A stretch of 18,675 bases of DNA from DATAVK01 sp036267755 (GTDB lineage: Bacteria > Actinomycetota > Actinomycetes > JAFAQI01). The notes below the pieces were generated by a model, which was not told the origin of the DNA, did no database searches, and worked only from the letters and a program-made list of their open reading frames with translations. Where the stretch lies: NCBI GenBank assembly GCA_036267755.1, contig DATAVK010000111.1, positions 1-18,675 of the forward strand, read 5' to 3'. Shown here in pieces: positions 1 to 8,776 of this stretch (its first letter is position 1; every line of letters starts with the position of its first letter). The position numbers and the translations under genes are program-made.

Positions 1-1365
1 ACGTCGGACGAGTCGAGTGACGCCGAGGACTCGACCTCATCGGGCGGGTGCGGCTGTGGCTGCTCGGGCGGCTCGGGGATGACCTGCGGGTCGACGAGCA
101 CGGCCCTCGCGCTGGCCGACGCGACCGATCAGCCGACCGGCCAGCTGACCTGGGCCGGCGTCAACGCCAGTGGCGTCGTCCAGGCGGTGCCGGTCACGGG
201 GGAGCGGCTCGGAATCGGTACGGGAACGCCGTTCCAGACCTTCACCCTGGCCAACACGCCCATCCTCAGTTCGCCGGGGAACGTCACGACCATCGAGGTG
301 CAGGGGCTCGACGGCGCGCGTGAGGCGTGGAGCGAGATCGACGACATCTACGCCGCGGGTGCCGACGACCAGGTCTACATGTTCGACCCGGCGACCGGTC
401 TGGTGACCTTCGGCAGCGGCCTGTCCGGGGCCCGAGTCCCGCTCGGATCAACGGTTTTTGCGTCGTACTCCTACGGCGGTGGGTTGCAGGGTCAGGTGCC
501 GATCGGTGCGATCGCCAAGAGCCCGGCGCTGCCTGGCGGTTTCGGCGTCGTCAACCCGGTGGCCACCTGGGGAGCGAGCAACGGCGAGAGCCCGGCGGAC
601 GGCGAGGCCGCGATCACTCGGTGGTTGCGGCACCGCGACCGGCTGGTGACGGCCGACGACATCCGAGACCTCACCAAACGCACGCCAGGGATCGATCTGG
701 GCCGCGTTGAGGTGCTCCCGCTCTTCAACCCCGACCAGCCCGACTCCACACAGACCTGGCCCGGCATGGTCACCGTGCTAGTGATCCCGCGGTCGGACCC
801 GCTGCACCCGCAGGCTCCGCTGCCCGACCGGCAGTTCCTCGGTGCGGTCTGCAGCTGGCTCGACCCGCGCCGCCTGGTCACGACCGAGCTGCACGTGCGC
901 GGCCCGGAGTACGTGCCAATCTGGGTCTCGATCGGAATCGAGGTGCTGCCCGGTCAACTGCCGACCGCTGTCGAGCAGCAGGTGAAGGCGGCGGTCCAGG
1001 CGTTCCTGTCGCCGCTGACCGGAGGCTTGCCGTCGACGCCGGCGGATGACGGCCTTATCGGGGTGACACCGTCCACGGGGACCGGATGGCCGCTCGGGGT
1101 CGCGGTGCGTTCGCAGGACATCGAGGCGGTCGCGACCCGCGTCCCCGGTGTCCGCTACGTCGACTCGGTGCGGATCGCGGCGGGCGCCAGCGACGGCACG
1201 GTGCTCGGCTCGGTCGACCCGGTGCCGCTGTCCGGGCTGCAACTCCCGGCGGCGACGGTGTTCTGCAACGCCGGTCCGGCCGACGACCCCGCCGCACTCA
1301 TCGGCTCGAGCCAGGCCGCGCCTCCGACCCAGGTCCCCGTCCCCGTCGTCCCCCCGACCTGCTGA
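1..1365 (+). CDS. baseplate J-like protein of a contractile injection system (5' end outside window)
   Basis: The frame is open from the first base to TGA 1363-1365, so the gene begins left of the window; 454 residues are visible. The core resembles baseplate J/gp6-type wedge proteins (Afp11-like), which build the baseplate of phage-tail-like particles. The visible landmarks are a V-T-F-G-S-G-L-S-G strand-turn segment with a G-G-G-L-Q-G-Q-V-P motif at visible residues 136-170, then G-E-S-P-A-D-G-E-A followed by R-D-R-L-V-T-A-D-D-I and a K-R-T-P-G helix at about 196-230. That is the hallmark order of this family. The visible N-terminus (about residues 15-30) is an odd Gly/Cys-rich stretch with four cysteines in CGCGC-type spacing. 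The C-terminus is a short Pro/Val-rich tail ending in Cys. The next gene starts 7 nt after the stop, which fits one operon of baseplate genes. Family placement is from motif recognition; no alignment was run. Confidence 0.87.
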   Translation, partial: TSDESSDAEDSTSSGGCGCGCSGGSGMTCGSTSTALALADATDQPTGQLTWAGVNASGVVQAVPVTGERLGIGTGTPFQTFTLANTPILSSPGNVTTIEVQGLDGAREAWSEIDDIYAAGADDQVYMFDPATGLVTFGSGLSGARVPLGSTVFASYSYGGGLQGQVPIGAIAKSPALPGGFGVVNPVATWGASNGESPADGEAAITRWLRHRDRLVTADDIRDLTKRTPGIDLGRVEVLPLFNPDQPDSTQTWPGMVTVLVIPRSDPLHPQAPLPDRQFLGAVCSWLDPRRLVTTELHVRGPEYVPIWVSIGIEVLPGQLPTAVEQQVKAAVQAFLSPLTGGLPSTPADDGLIGVTPSTGTGWPLGVAVRSQDIEAVATRVPGVRYVDSVRIAAGASDGTVLGSVDPVPLSGLQLPAATVFCNAGPADDPAALIGSSQAAPPTQVPVPVVPPTC

Positions 1366-1372
1366 GGCCGCC

Positions 1373-3883
1373 ATGGACGTCCAGGGTTCGCAATACCACC
1401 TCCTCCACGGCCAGGCCGATTGGGCCGGGTGCGTGGACGAGGCCCTTGGCGTGCCCTTGGGTGAGCTCTGGACTCTGGACGCCGAGGGCTTGCCCTCGAC
1501 GCCGGACACGGCACTGACCTATGAGGCCGACCAGGGCGTGCTGCGGCTGCGCCGCGAGACGCCACTCTTCCATCGCGCGGGCCGGACGTTGCCGCTCCCC
1601 GAGTCGGGCCGGCGGGGGGCAGGAGCCGACGGCTACGCCAACTGGTTCTGGATCGGCGCCGACCGCAGCTCGATTCAATGGCGACCGGCTGAGGCCACTG
1701 CAGCGGCGCAGTGGTGGTCGGTGTCCGATCCTGGCCGCAGCTGCGCGACCACCCCGACCGGTACGGCGGTCGGGCCGCCCGCTGGCGCCTTCGGGACCTG
1801 CGGGTCGACCTGGTCGGCCGATCTGGTGCTGCAGGGTCTGGCCGTCACCACACGGCACATCTTGCTGGTGGGCTACCTCGAGCAGCGCGGTGTCAGTGAG
1901 CCGCCCGAGACCGGGCTGCTGGTCTTCGACCTGCAGACCGGAGGTGAGCCGCTGCGGATGCCGTGGCCGGCCGAGACCCGCTTCGAGCCGTGGGACCTGG
2001 TCGAGACCAGCGACGGCGGCGCACTGGTGCTCGACCGCGCGCACGCAACCTACTGGCGGCTGGACGCGCACCTGCGGGTCCGCGGCTATCAGCCGAGTAC
2101 GCCGACCGTCTTCCAACCGGTTGACCCAGCGGACGGAGTCGAAACCGCAACGGCCGCAGCCGAACCGATCGGCACGCCACTGACCGCGCCTGACCTGCAC
2201 GGGCCGATCGACCCGGTGAGCATCGAGCCGGGGCCAGGGGACGGCGTGCTCATCCTGGACTCCGACCCCATCCGTGGCTACTCCTACGTCCACCTCTTCG
2301 AGGGCGATTCGCTCGTGTGGTCGGTGTCGCTAGCCGACTCCATGTTGGTCGTGGAGCCCGACGACCCGACCTTCACCCCGCACTCCTACTCGCTCCTCGG
2401 CTACGACTTCGCCTACTCTGCAGGGCCGCTGACACCGGACGCCGACGAGCCTGGACTGTTGTACATCGCGGACAGCGAGGGCAAGCAGGTCGTGGCCTTT
2501 CAGGTCGAGGCGGTGGAGGTAGGATCCGGCGTCCGACACACGGTGATCGCACGCACCGACTTCCTGCCACTGCGGCGCTGGGACGGTAAGGCGTTGGTGC
2601 GCTACGGAACTGACGTCTACTACGACTTCAGTGACCGCTGGGTCCCCATCGAGTCGTTCCAGGAGTGCCGATTCGCCACCGGCGGGGTACTCACGACACC
2701 TGCCGACTTCGTCGACCCGCTCGTCGGGGACGTGTCGGGCAGCGCCGAGGTGGACCGGCCGGCCGGCTCGCCGTTCGACAGCCAGATCCCCGGCTGCATC
2801 TGGCATCGCTTGCTTATCGACGCCCAGATCCCTGGTGGCACAAGCGTTTCCGTACGTGCGCGTGCTCACGACGATCCTGAGTTACTGCTCCAGGCGCAGT
2901 GGCTTCCCCAGCCTGCGCCGTACCTGCGCTCGGGTGGCCCGGAGCTGCCGTGGTTCGACCCCTGGGCCGACCGGCGGGCGGCCGACGGCTCGGTCCCTGA
3001 CCGCACCGGCACATGGGAGCTGCTCTTCCAGCAGGTGATCGGGCGGTACGTCGAAATCGAGCTCACCGTGACTGGCAACGGCCGCAGTAGCCCGCTCCTC
3101 CGCTCGTTGCGGGCGTGGTACCCCCGCTTCTCCTACCCGGACCACTACCTGCCGGCGATCTACTCGACGAGTGAGTCCACCGACCGCTTCCTCGATCGCT
3201 TCCTGGCCAACTTCGAAGGGCTCTACACAGCGCTCGAGGAGCAGATCGAGCACGCTCATCTGATCCTCGACCCGAGGACGGCGCTGACCGCTGACCTGCC
3301 GTGGCTCGCCGCCTGGTTCGGCCTCGCGCTGGATCCGTTGTGGGACGAGCAGAAGCGCCGCTTCCTGATCCGCAACGTCGACCGGTTCTACCGAATCCGC
3401 GGCACGGTGACGGGCCTGGTCAGCACCCTGCGGGTGTACCTCGACGACGTGGCGGACGACGACGTCTTCGGGTGCGGCTCGCCGGCCGGCGGGGTCCGGC
3501 TGGTCGAGCAGTTCCTCACCCGCAACATCGGCCAGGACTTGCCCCCTGACGAGCTCACCCGCGTCGCGGGCGCGGCCCACCGGTTCGACGTGCTCGTGCC
3601 CGCGACGCTCGACAGCGACGACCTGGCGATGGTCCAGCGAATCGTCGAGGCTGCCAAGCCGGCGCACACATGGTTCGACGTCAGGCAGTACTACGACCTG
3701 TTCGTCGTCGGATCGGCCCGGCTCGGGTTGGACACCGAGCTCGGTAACTCTCCGGCGTTCACTCCACTGGTCCTCGGCGCCGGCACGCTCGCCACCGGGT
3801 ACCTCGCCTATCCACGTCCCTTCGATCTCGCCGACCGCATCGTCGCTGACCGCGACCGCGTCGGAGACATGCCCGCGCTATGA
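1373..3883 (+). CDS. gpI-type tail/baseplate protein with long beta-propeller-like N-terminus
   Basis: This 836-aa protein ends in a phage tail protein I-like module (about residues 590-700), with a Y-L-P-A-I-Y start, a coiled F-L-A-N-F-E-G-L-Y helix, L-P-W-L-A-A-W-F-G-L-A-L-D and a conserved R-R-F-L-I-R-N helix. gpI-type proteins form part of the baseplate wedge and usually follow baseplate J, as here. The first ~500 residues are beta-rich, with recurring G-x-L-V-F-D, G-G-A-L-V-L-D and G-L-L-Y-I-A-D strands, each followed by turns. That suggests NHL/propeller blades. The last ~130 residues include K-P-A-H-T-W-F-D, also seen in this family. ATG 1373 is chosen because a GAGG at 1364-1367 lies 5 nt upstream and overlaps the previous stop; the frame stays open upstream to 1148 but that stretch is antisense-like Arg-rich shadow. 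Classical gpI is near 200 aa, so this is a fusion. Confidence 0.83.
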   Translation: MDVQGSQYHLLHGQADWAGCVDEALGVPLGELWTLDAEGLPSTPDTALTYEADQGVLRLRRETPLFHRAGRTLPLPESGRRGAGADGYANWFWIGADRSSIQWRPAEATAAAQWWSVSDPGRSCATTPTGTAVGPPAGAFGTCGSTWSADLVLQGLAVTTRHILLVGYLEQRGVSEPPETGLLVFDLQTGGEPLRMPWPAETRFEPWDLVETSDGGALVLDRAHATYWRLDAHLRVRGYQPSTPTVFQPVDPADGVETATAAAEPIGTPLTAPDLHGPIDPVSIEPGPGDGVLILDSDPIRGYSYVHLFEGDSLVWSVSLADSMLVVEPDDPTFTPHSYSLLGYDFAYSAGPLTPDADEPGLLYIADSEGKQVVAFQVEAVEVGSGVRHTVIARTDFLPLRRWDGKALVRYGTDVYYDFSDRWVPIESFQECRFATGGVLTTPADFVDPLVGDVSGSAEVDRPAGSPFDSQIPGCIWHRLLIDAQIPGGTSVSVRARAHDDPELLLQAQWLPQPAPYLRSGGPELPWFDPWADRRAADGSVPDRTGTWELLFQQVIGRYVEIELTVTGNGRSSPLLRSLRAWYPRFSYPDHYLPAIYSTSESTDRFLDRFLANFEGLYTALEEQIEHAHLILDPRTALTADLPWLAAWFGLALDPLWDEQKRRFLIRNVDRFYRIRGTVTGLVSTLRVYLDDVADDDVFGCGSPAGGVRLVEQFLTRNIGQDLPPDELTRVAGAAHRFDVLVPATLDSDDLAMVQRIVEAAKPAHTWFDVRQYYDLFVVGSARLGLDTELGNSPAFTPLVLGAGTLATGYLAYPRPFDLADRIVADRDRVGDMPAL

Positions 3884-3896
3884 ACCCCGCACCGAC

Positions 3897-3901
3897 AGGA
3901 G
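3897..3901 (+). promoter_or_regulatory. Shine-Dalgarno AGGAG fixing a GTG start
   Basis: AGGAG lies 7 nt before GTG 3909, in the 25-nt gap after the gpI gene. It is the best ribosome binding site in the particle operon and supports GTG rather than a downstream ATG as the start of the 629-aa protein. Confidence 0.75.
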
Positions 3902-3908
3902 CCCGGCC

Positions 3909-5798
3909 GTGACCGTCACCGAGAACTGCGTGTCCATCACCACCGGGACCCTCAGCCCGGACAAGCGCGTCGACTACGCCTACGGCATGGTGCTCGGGTT
4001 GGGGGAGTTCCTGCAGGAACAGCAGTACTTCCTGCAGAAGGACTATCTCCACGAGCGGGCCCTGCACGGGTACGGCACGGTCTACGGCCTGCAGGTCATC
4101 ACCACCCCAGCCGTCGACGACGCCGGTGACTACACGATCACCGTGACCCCCGGCATGGCGATCGACCAGTGGGGCCGCGAGGTTGTCGTGCGGTCCGCGC
4201 AGTGCGCCCGGCTCGGGGAATGGCTGGCCGCGCAGGAACAGGCTGACCCGGGCGTGATCGCGTTGCACGCCGGTGTGTCCGGTGAGTACACGGTCTATGT
4301 CGTGGCGAAGTACGCCGAGTGCGAGGACGACCTGGTGCCGCTGCCCGGGCAGCCGTGCAGCAGCAGCGCTCAGACGTCGGTCCCGTCACGCATCCGTGAC
4401 GCGTGGGACATCGAGCTGCGGTGGGCACCCCCGGCCATGCCGGCCTGGGACGTCGACCGTGACCTCGCCCGGCTGCTGCAGTTCGTGCGCATCGTGCCTG
4501 GCCTTGACCCGATGTTGTCGAGCGAACCCGAGATCATGGCCGCGGTCATCGACCTCGGTGACCAGCTGACCTCGTCGCTGCCGACCGGCCCGGTCCTGTC
4601 GCCGTCAGACGAGCCGAGCGGCGGCGTCGTCTGGCAGCTGCCAGCGGAGACCGCGGGTGCGGCGCTGGACCGGATCCTGACCGTCTGGGTCACCCAGGTG
4701 CGTCCGGTGCTGTGGCCGGGGTTGACCCAACCACCGGACTCGAGCGATGCATCGATCCTGTTGTCCACCATCGACTTCACCCTCGGCCCGCAGCCGTCGT
4801 CGCCCGGGTCGCAGCCGGTCGTGGCGAGCTGCGAGGAACCGGTCGACGAGGGGCGTCCCTACGTCTTGCACACCCGGCTGATCCAGGAGCTGCTGCTGCT
4901 CGGCGGCGGCGACGTCACCACCGTCGCGGCGGCCCAGGAGCTCGCCACCTTGACCAGCTCGGTCGACGCCGAGGGCCGACTCATCCTCACGGCGTGGTTC
5001 CACCTCGATCAGCCGGTGGCCCTGACGGAGCCGATCCAGGTGCGCAGCCGCACCGGCACCTACGGCAGCTTCGATCCCTCCAGCGGGCCCGATCCCAGTG
5101 GTGTCTCACCGCAGTTCTCAGACGTCTGGGTGCTCACGCAGAAGAGCGAGTTCCCCATCATCGACGGCGATCAGGTCGAGGTAACGATCATCCCGGATTC
5201 GACGTACGTCGGGGATTTCGCGACCTCGCTGCGTACCTACCGGGCGACGAAGACCCTTGATTTCGTGGGCAGTACACCGACCGGTGACGTTCTGCTCTAC
5301 GACGAGGTCGATGTACCGGTCGCAGTGCAGGCGCCGCCAGATGTGACGATCCCGCCGCTGCTGGACTTCGTGACGTTCACGCCCCTGACCGATGACCCGA
5401 TCATTGAGGCGGTCGCGACCCTGGAACTCCAGCTGTGGTTCCACCCCCAGCCGGCCTGGCCGGCTCCCCGGGCGTTGATCACGGAGCTACCCAGCGCCCT
5501 CGTCCAGGTCTTCGACGAGCCGACGCAGCAACGCCTCCCGGCCGCCTCACAGCCGGTGGAGGTGGGCCCCAACCTCTGGAACATCGCGGTCCGGGCGCCC
5601 CAACCGCTCGAGAAGGACGTCGGCGCGTGCCTGCGCGTTGTCTTCCAGATCGGCAAGATCGTCGTCACCGTCGACGGGGGCGAGCGGATGACGCTGCCGC
5701 AGTGGATGTCGAAGTCCGGCATCAACTTCGTCAACGCCGATGCCGCCGGTCGCAGCATCACGGCGTACTACCAGAACAGGGCGGTGCAGAAGCAATGA
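3909..5798 (+). CDS. uncharacterised injection-system-associated protein with N-terminal G-x-V-x-GL module
   Basis: The protein is 629 aa, starting at GTG behind a strong AGGAG. I do not recognise a biochemical function. Residues 21-95 form a module with Y-G-M-V-L-G, a Gln/Tyr/His-rich helix, L-H-G-Y-G-T-V-Y-G-L-Q-V, then P-G-M-A-I-D-Q-W-G-R-E-V-V-V. This pattern recurs in proteins coded in phage-tail-like particle loci, usually beside the baseplate genes. A second, more divergent copy heads the next gene. The rest is predicted beta-rich: residues about 340-450 and 480-600 alternate strands with acidic loops and several Trp, and there is no signal peptide or membrane segment. It could be an accessory baseplate, collar or fibre component. 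The stop overlaps the ATG of the next gene (ATGA), pointing to translational coupling. The coding call is firm; the role is inference from context. Confidence 0.72.
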   Translation: MTVTENCVSITTGTLSPDKRVDYAYGMVLGLGEFLQEQQYFLQKDYLHERALHGYGTVYGLQVITTPAVDDAGDYTITVTPGMAIDQWGREVVVRSAQCARLGEWLAAQEQADPGVIALHAGVSGEYTVYVVAKYAECEDDLVPLPGQPCSSSAQTSVPSRIRDAWDIELRWAPPAMPAWDVDRDLARLLQFVRIVPGLDPMLSSEPEIMAAVIDLGDQLTSSLPTGPVLSPSDEPSGGVVWQLPAETAGAALDRILTVWVTQVRPVLWPGLTQPPDSSDASILLSTIDFTLGPQPSSPGSQPVVASCEEPVDEGRPYVLHTRLIQELLLLGGGDVTTVAAAQELATLTSSVDAEGRLILTAWFHLDQPVALTEPIQVRSRTGTYGSFDPSSGPDPSGVSPQFSDVWVLTQKSEFPIIDGDQVEVTIIPDSTYVGDFATSLRTYRATKTLDFVGSTPTGDVLLYDEVDVPVAVQAPPDVTIPPLLDFVTFTPLTDDPIIEAVATLELQLWFHPQPAWPAPRALITELPSALVQVFDEPTQQRLPAASQPVEVGPNLWNIAVRAPQPLEKDVGACLRVVFQIGKIVVTVDGGERMTLPQWMSKSGINFVNADAAGRSITAYYQNRAVQKQ

Positions 5799-7270
5799 CC
5801 AGCCAGGTGGTCGGCTCCGACTTCACGTCCGCTGCGCAGCTGCCGAACTTCGTCAATGGCCGGGTGCTGACGGCAGCCGATCTGTCGACCTGCCAACAGA
5901 CGCTTCGCGTGCGGGACACCCAGGTCGGCCAGGCAGCCGGATCCGGTGTCGTGCAAGGACTCTGGGTCACCGGGACGGCGACCACACTCACCGTGGCAAC
6001 CGGGCTGGCCATCGCCCGCTCGGGCGAGCCGGTGACGGTCGGGACGTCGGTCACGCTGCCGCTCACCCTGATCCAGGAGGCCGCCGCGGTCTCGCGGGCG
6101 ACCTTCTCCTGCTGTACGCCGGCCGGGTCTGCGGGCGCCACATCGATCGCGGTGGGCTGTTACCTGCTCACCGCGTTGCCGGCTTGCCAGCTGCAGGGCC
6201 AGTCGCCCGTCGGGATGGCTCCGGGGACCACCACGGCTTCGGGCTGCGCGGCCGCATGGCTGGTGGAAGGCGTGTCGTTCAAGGCGATCCCGCTCCCGGT
6301 CGGGGCGACCGTCGACTCCGTCACGGTGGACGACGACAACCGCCGCAACCTGCTGGCCCACTGGTGCCTCGGCTCCGAACAGCTCGCCTCGCTCGCGGTC
6401 GACCCGTTCAGCTTTGACGCGGCGTACTCCGGCCTGGACACGCTCGATCCGGCCGACCTGACGCCCGACGACGTGCCGCTCGCCGTCTTCTACTGGGACG
6501 GTCAGTCGGTCGGTTTCGTCGACAACTGGTCGGCACGGCGCCGAGTGACGGCACCGGACCCGGTGGGTTCACCATGGTCGGCCCTCACCGGCGACCGCCG
6601 CCTGGCCGACGGGCACGCGCGGTTCCTGCAGTTCCAGGACCAGGCGGCCGACCTGGTCTCGGCCGGCTCAGCGAGCGGCACCGTGGCGACCGACGCGTTC
6701 CCACTGCTGCCGCCGGTTGGCTTCTTGCAGGCGAGCGCGCAGTCGCAGGCCGAGATGGTGAAGCGACTGCGCGACGTGTCGACGAAGGACGCCGAAGCTA
6801 CCTTCTCGACGAACCACGAGGACGTACTCCGGTCGCTGGCCGCTGGCAATCAACTGACCCTCGAGCGATTCGGCCGGAACCTCGAGGAGACCGCCCCTCA
6901 GCTCGGTTTCGACCCCTGGGATTTCTTCGGGGACGCCGCCGACTTCGGCGGCTATCTCGACTGGGACATCGTCGAGTTCGCGCTGCGGCAGTCCTGGACG
7001 CAGAGCCCCGCGCTGGCAGCCAACTCGGCGAACGACGACAACGAGACCGGCGACGTCGAGCCGTCGATCCTTTTCTTTGGCGTCTCTCAGAACCTCGCCG
7101 CGCGGATCGCTGCTCGCTTCGACGACACCGGCCTGCTGTGGTCCGGATCAGCGTCGCCGGAGTACTACGTCGTCTTCATCAAGTGCGGCACCTGGATCGA
7201 GGGCACCCAGCTTCCGTTCAACGTCGTCCGCGGTCCCTTCCGAGTCGAACACGAGTTGCGAGACCAATGA
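5795..7270 (+). CDS. uncharacterised injection-system-associated protein, divergent paralogue of the upstream gene's N-terminal module
   Basis: This 491-aa protein starts at ATG 5795, overlapping the previous stop by 4 nt; an open frame upstream to 5435 is ignored because it lies inside the preceding gene. Residues 17-83 carry N-G-R-V-L-T-A-A-D-L, then G-S-G-V-V-Q-G-L-W-V and a T-G-L-A-I-A-R-S-G-E-P-V strand pair. These match, position by position, the GMVL / G-x-G-x-V-x-G-L-x-V / P-G-x-A-I-D-x-x-G-R-E-V pattern of the preceding protein. Residues 95-170 are unusually Cys-rich (a C-C pair followed by single Cys in G-C-Y-L-L, P-A-C-Q and G-C-A-A), ending in W-L-V-E-G-V. The C-terminal half is mixed alpha/beta with many Asp/Trp. 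No export signal is seen. It is probably a structural or accessory part of the particle; function unknown. Confidence 0.7.
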   Translation: MTSQVVGSDFTSAAQLPNFVNGRVLTAADLSTCQQTLRVRDTQVGQAAGSGVVQGLWVTGTATTLTVATGLAIARSGEPVTVGTSVTLPLTLIQEAAAVSRATFSCCTPAGSAGATSIAVGCYLLTALPACQLQGQSPVGMAPGTTTASGCAAAWLVEGVSFKAIPLPVGATVDSVTVDDDNRRNLLAHWCLGSEQLASLAVDPFSFDAAYSGLDTLDPADLTPDDVPLAVFYWDGQSVGFVDNWSARRRVTAPDPVGSPWSALTGDRRLADGHARFLQFQDQAADLVSAGSASGTVATDAFPLLPPVGFLQASAQSQAEMVKRLRDVSTKDAEATFSTNHEDVLRSLAAGNQLTLERFGRNLEETAPQLGFDPWDFFGDAADFGGYLDWDIVEFALRQSWTQSPALAANSANDDNETGDVEPSILFFGVSQNLAARIAARFDDTGLLWSGSASPEYYVVFIKCGTWIEGTQLPFNVVRGPFRVEHELRDQ

Positions 7271-8775
7271 CCGGCGTCCGGGTCGACCGGCTGCGGATCC
7301 GCGGTGGTCCGCCTGAGTTGGCGGGTCGACTGCCGGCCGAGCGGCTGGTGGCGGGCCTGGACTTGGCCCGCTCCGATGTCCCGGACCGGTCGATATTGGT
7401 CGTGCGGCGACTGGACCTCGAGGCGCGCACTCAACGAGGTCGCGTGCGCGAGAGCGGGCTGCGCCGGCAGGCGGCGGACCGGATGGCCGAACTGCGGGCC
7501 CGCGCGGTGCGGCCGGCGCGTGCGCCCGACGCCGCTGACGCTGCGCTGGCGGTCGTGTTCGCCGACGAGTCCGAGTTGCTGGCCTGCCTCACTCGCGACG
7601 TCATATCCGGTCAGCTGGCCCGCCGCTGGTACTGGAGCGGATCCGTCCCGGCCATCGCGGACCGTGGCTCCACACTCACCGCCGCTTGGCTGGCCCGAGC
7701 GCGCTGGCTCCCGAACGCCGCAGTCCTGTTGAGCCCGACGGAGCGGCTGGCGGCGGTCGCGCTGCTCACCCCGGCACAGGCGCGTGTGGTGCTGGCCGCA
7801 GTCTTGGCGGAGCGTGGCGCGGGGAGCAGCGATCCGCTCCACCCCACCGCCCGGCGCCGAGGCAGCGGGCTATCGGAACCACCCGGGGCACTGGGGTCGG
7901 TCGGATCGCCTGCGGTGGCGTCGACGTCGGATCACGGGCCCGACGAGTCGTACGCCGCGTGGCCAGGATTCGTCGCTCCCGCCCAACAGGCCCTCGTGGC
8001 GCTGCTGGCCGCCGCCGTCGAATCACCCGCCTTGCTGGCCTTGCCCGACTTCCAGACCCGCATCGCCGGGTGGGCGGCCGAGCCGGCACCGGAGTCGCGT
8101 CTCGATGACGCCGACATCGTTACCCCGCAACGGTTCTCGCCTCCGGAAGGGGGCCAAGCGGTGGCCGAGCCGCAACCGGCATACTGCGATGACCAGGCAC
8201 ATCGGATCGACGACACCGTGCCGGTCGAGGAGCCGGTCGACCAGCCGCACTGCCAGCCAGTGGATGACGCTCCGGTCGACGAGCGGGCGGTCGCCCTGCG
8301 GGTCCAGACCCGGTGCGCGGGTGCGCTCTACCTGGTCAACCTCTGGCCGGTCCTGGGGAGCTGGCTCGCCGAGCGTGGGCGTCGCGGGCCCGTCGGGCCG
8401 CGGCGGCTCGCCCGAGGGTGGTCGCTGCTCGAGCTGCTGGCTCGCGCCTTGCTGACTGAGGAGCAGGCAGCCGCGGACGACCCGTTGTGGGCCTGTCTCG
8501 CCGAACTCGACGGCCGCCGACCCGGTGCGCGCCCCCGCGGTCGGCTACCGACCGGCTTGGTGGCGCAGGTCTCGGACCTACTGCAGCAGCACAGGATCGA
8601 TCGTACCGCGCTCGCGACGCCGGGCTGGCTGGTGGCCGGTCGGACTCACCTCGAGGTCGAGATCGACATCGAGGCGATCGACCTGGCCGTGCGAGTGGCC
8701 GGGTTGGACCGTGATCCTGGCTGGGTTCCCGAGTTGGGTCGCGTCGTGAGCTTCCATTTCGGATCGGCGACCTGA
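7267..8775 (+). CDS. uncharacterised conserved-context protein between baseplate-region genes and AAA+ ATPase
   Basis: The protein is 502 aa. ATG 7267 overlaps the previous stop by 4 nt; the longer open frame starting at 6574 lies inside the neighbour and is rejected. No catalytic motif was recognised. The N-terminal 200 residues are Ala/Arg/Leu-rich helices, including repeated A-x-x-A-A-V-x-L-L segments. Residues about 195-340 form a Ser/Pro/Asp-rich low-complexity linker, and the last 150 residues are again helical. The C-terminus holds a D-R-D-P-G-W-V-P-E-L-G-R block followed by V-V-S-F-H-F, a pattern I associate with unknown proteins coded just before the particle ATPase in eCIS loci. GTG of the ATPase gene begins 1 nt after its stop. 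It may be an ATPase partner or assembly factor, but that is positional inference. Confidence 0.68.
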   Translation: MTGVRVDRLRIRGGPPELAGRLPAERLVAGLDLARSDVPDRSILVVRRLDLEARTQRGRVRESGLRRQAADRMAELRARAVRPARAPDAADAALAVVFADESELLACLTRDVISGQLARRWYWSGSVPAIADRGSTLTAAWLARARWLPNAAVLLSPTERLAAVALLTPAQARVVLAAVLAERGAGSSDPLHPTARRRGSGLSEPPGALGSVGSPAVASTSDHGPDESYAAWPGFVAPAQQALVALLAAAVESPALLALPDFQTRIAGWAAEPAPESRLDDADIVTPQRFSPPEGGQAVAEPQPAYCDDQAHRIDDTVPVEEPVDQPHCQPVDDAPVDERAVALRVQTRCAGALYLVNLWPVLGSWLAERGRRGPVGPRRLARGWSLLELLARALLTEEQAAADDPLWACLAELDGRRPGARPRGRLPTGLVAQVSDLLQQHRIDRTALATPGWLVAGRTHLEVEIDIEAIDLAVRVAGLDRDPGWVPELGRVVSFHFGSAT

Positions 8776-8776
8776 C

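Noticed and set aside
1298..2293. 331-codon open frame on the minus strand, and many similar long antisense frames (for example 2882-3667, 11239-11982, 15156-15875)
   Set aside because: They lie wholly or mostly antisense to well-supported genes, are Arg/Gly/Pro-rich, and show no recognisable motif; long shadow frames are expected in DNA this rich in G+C.
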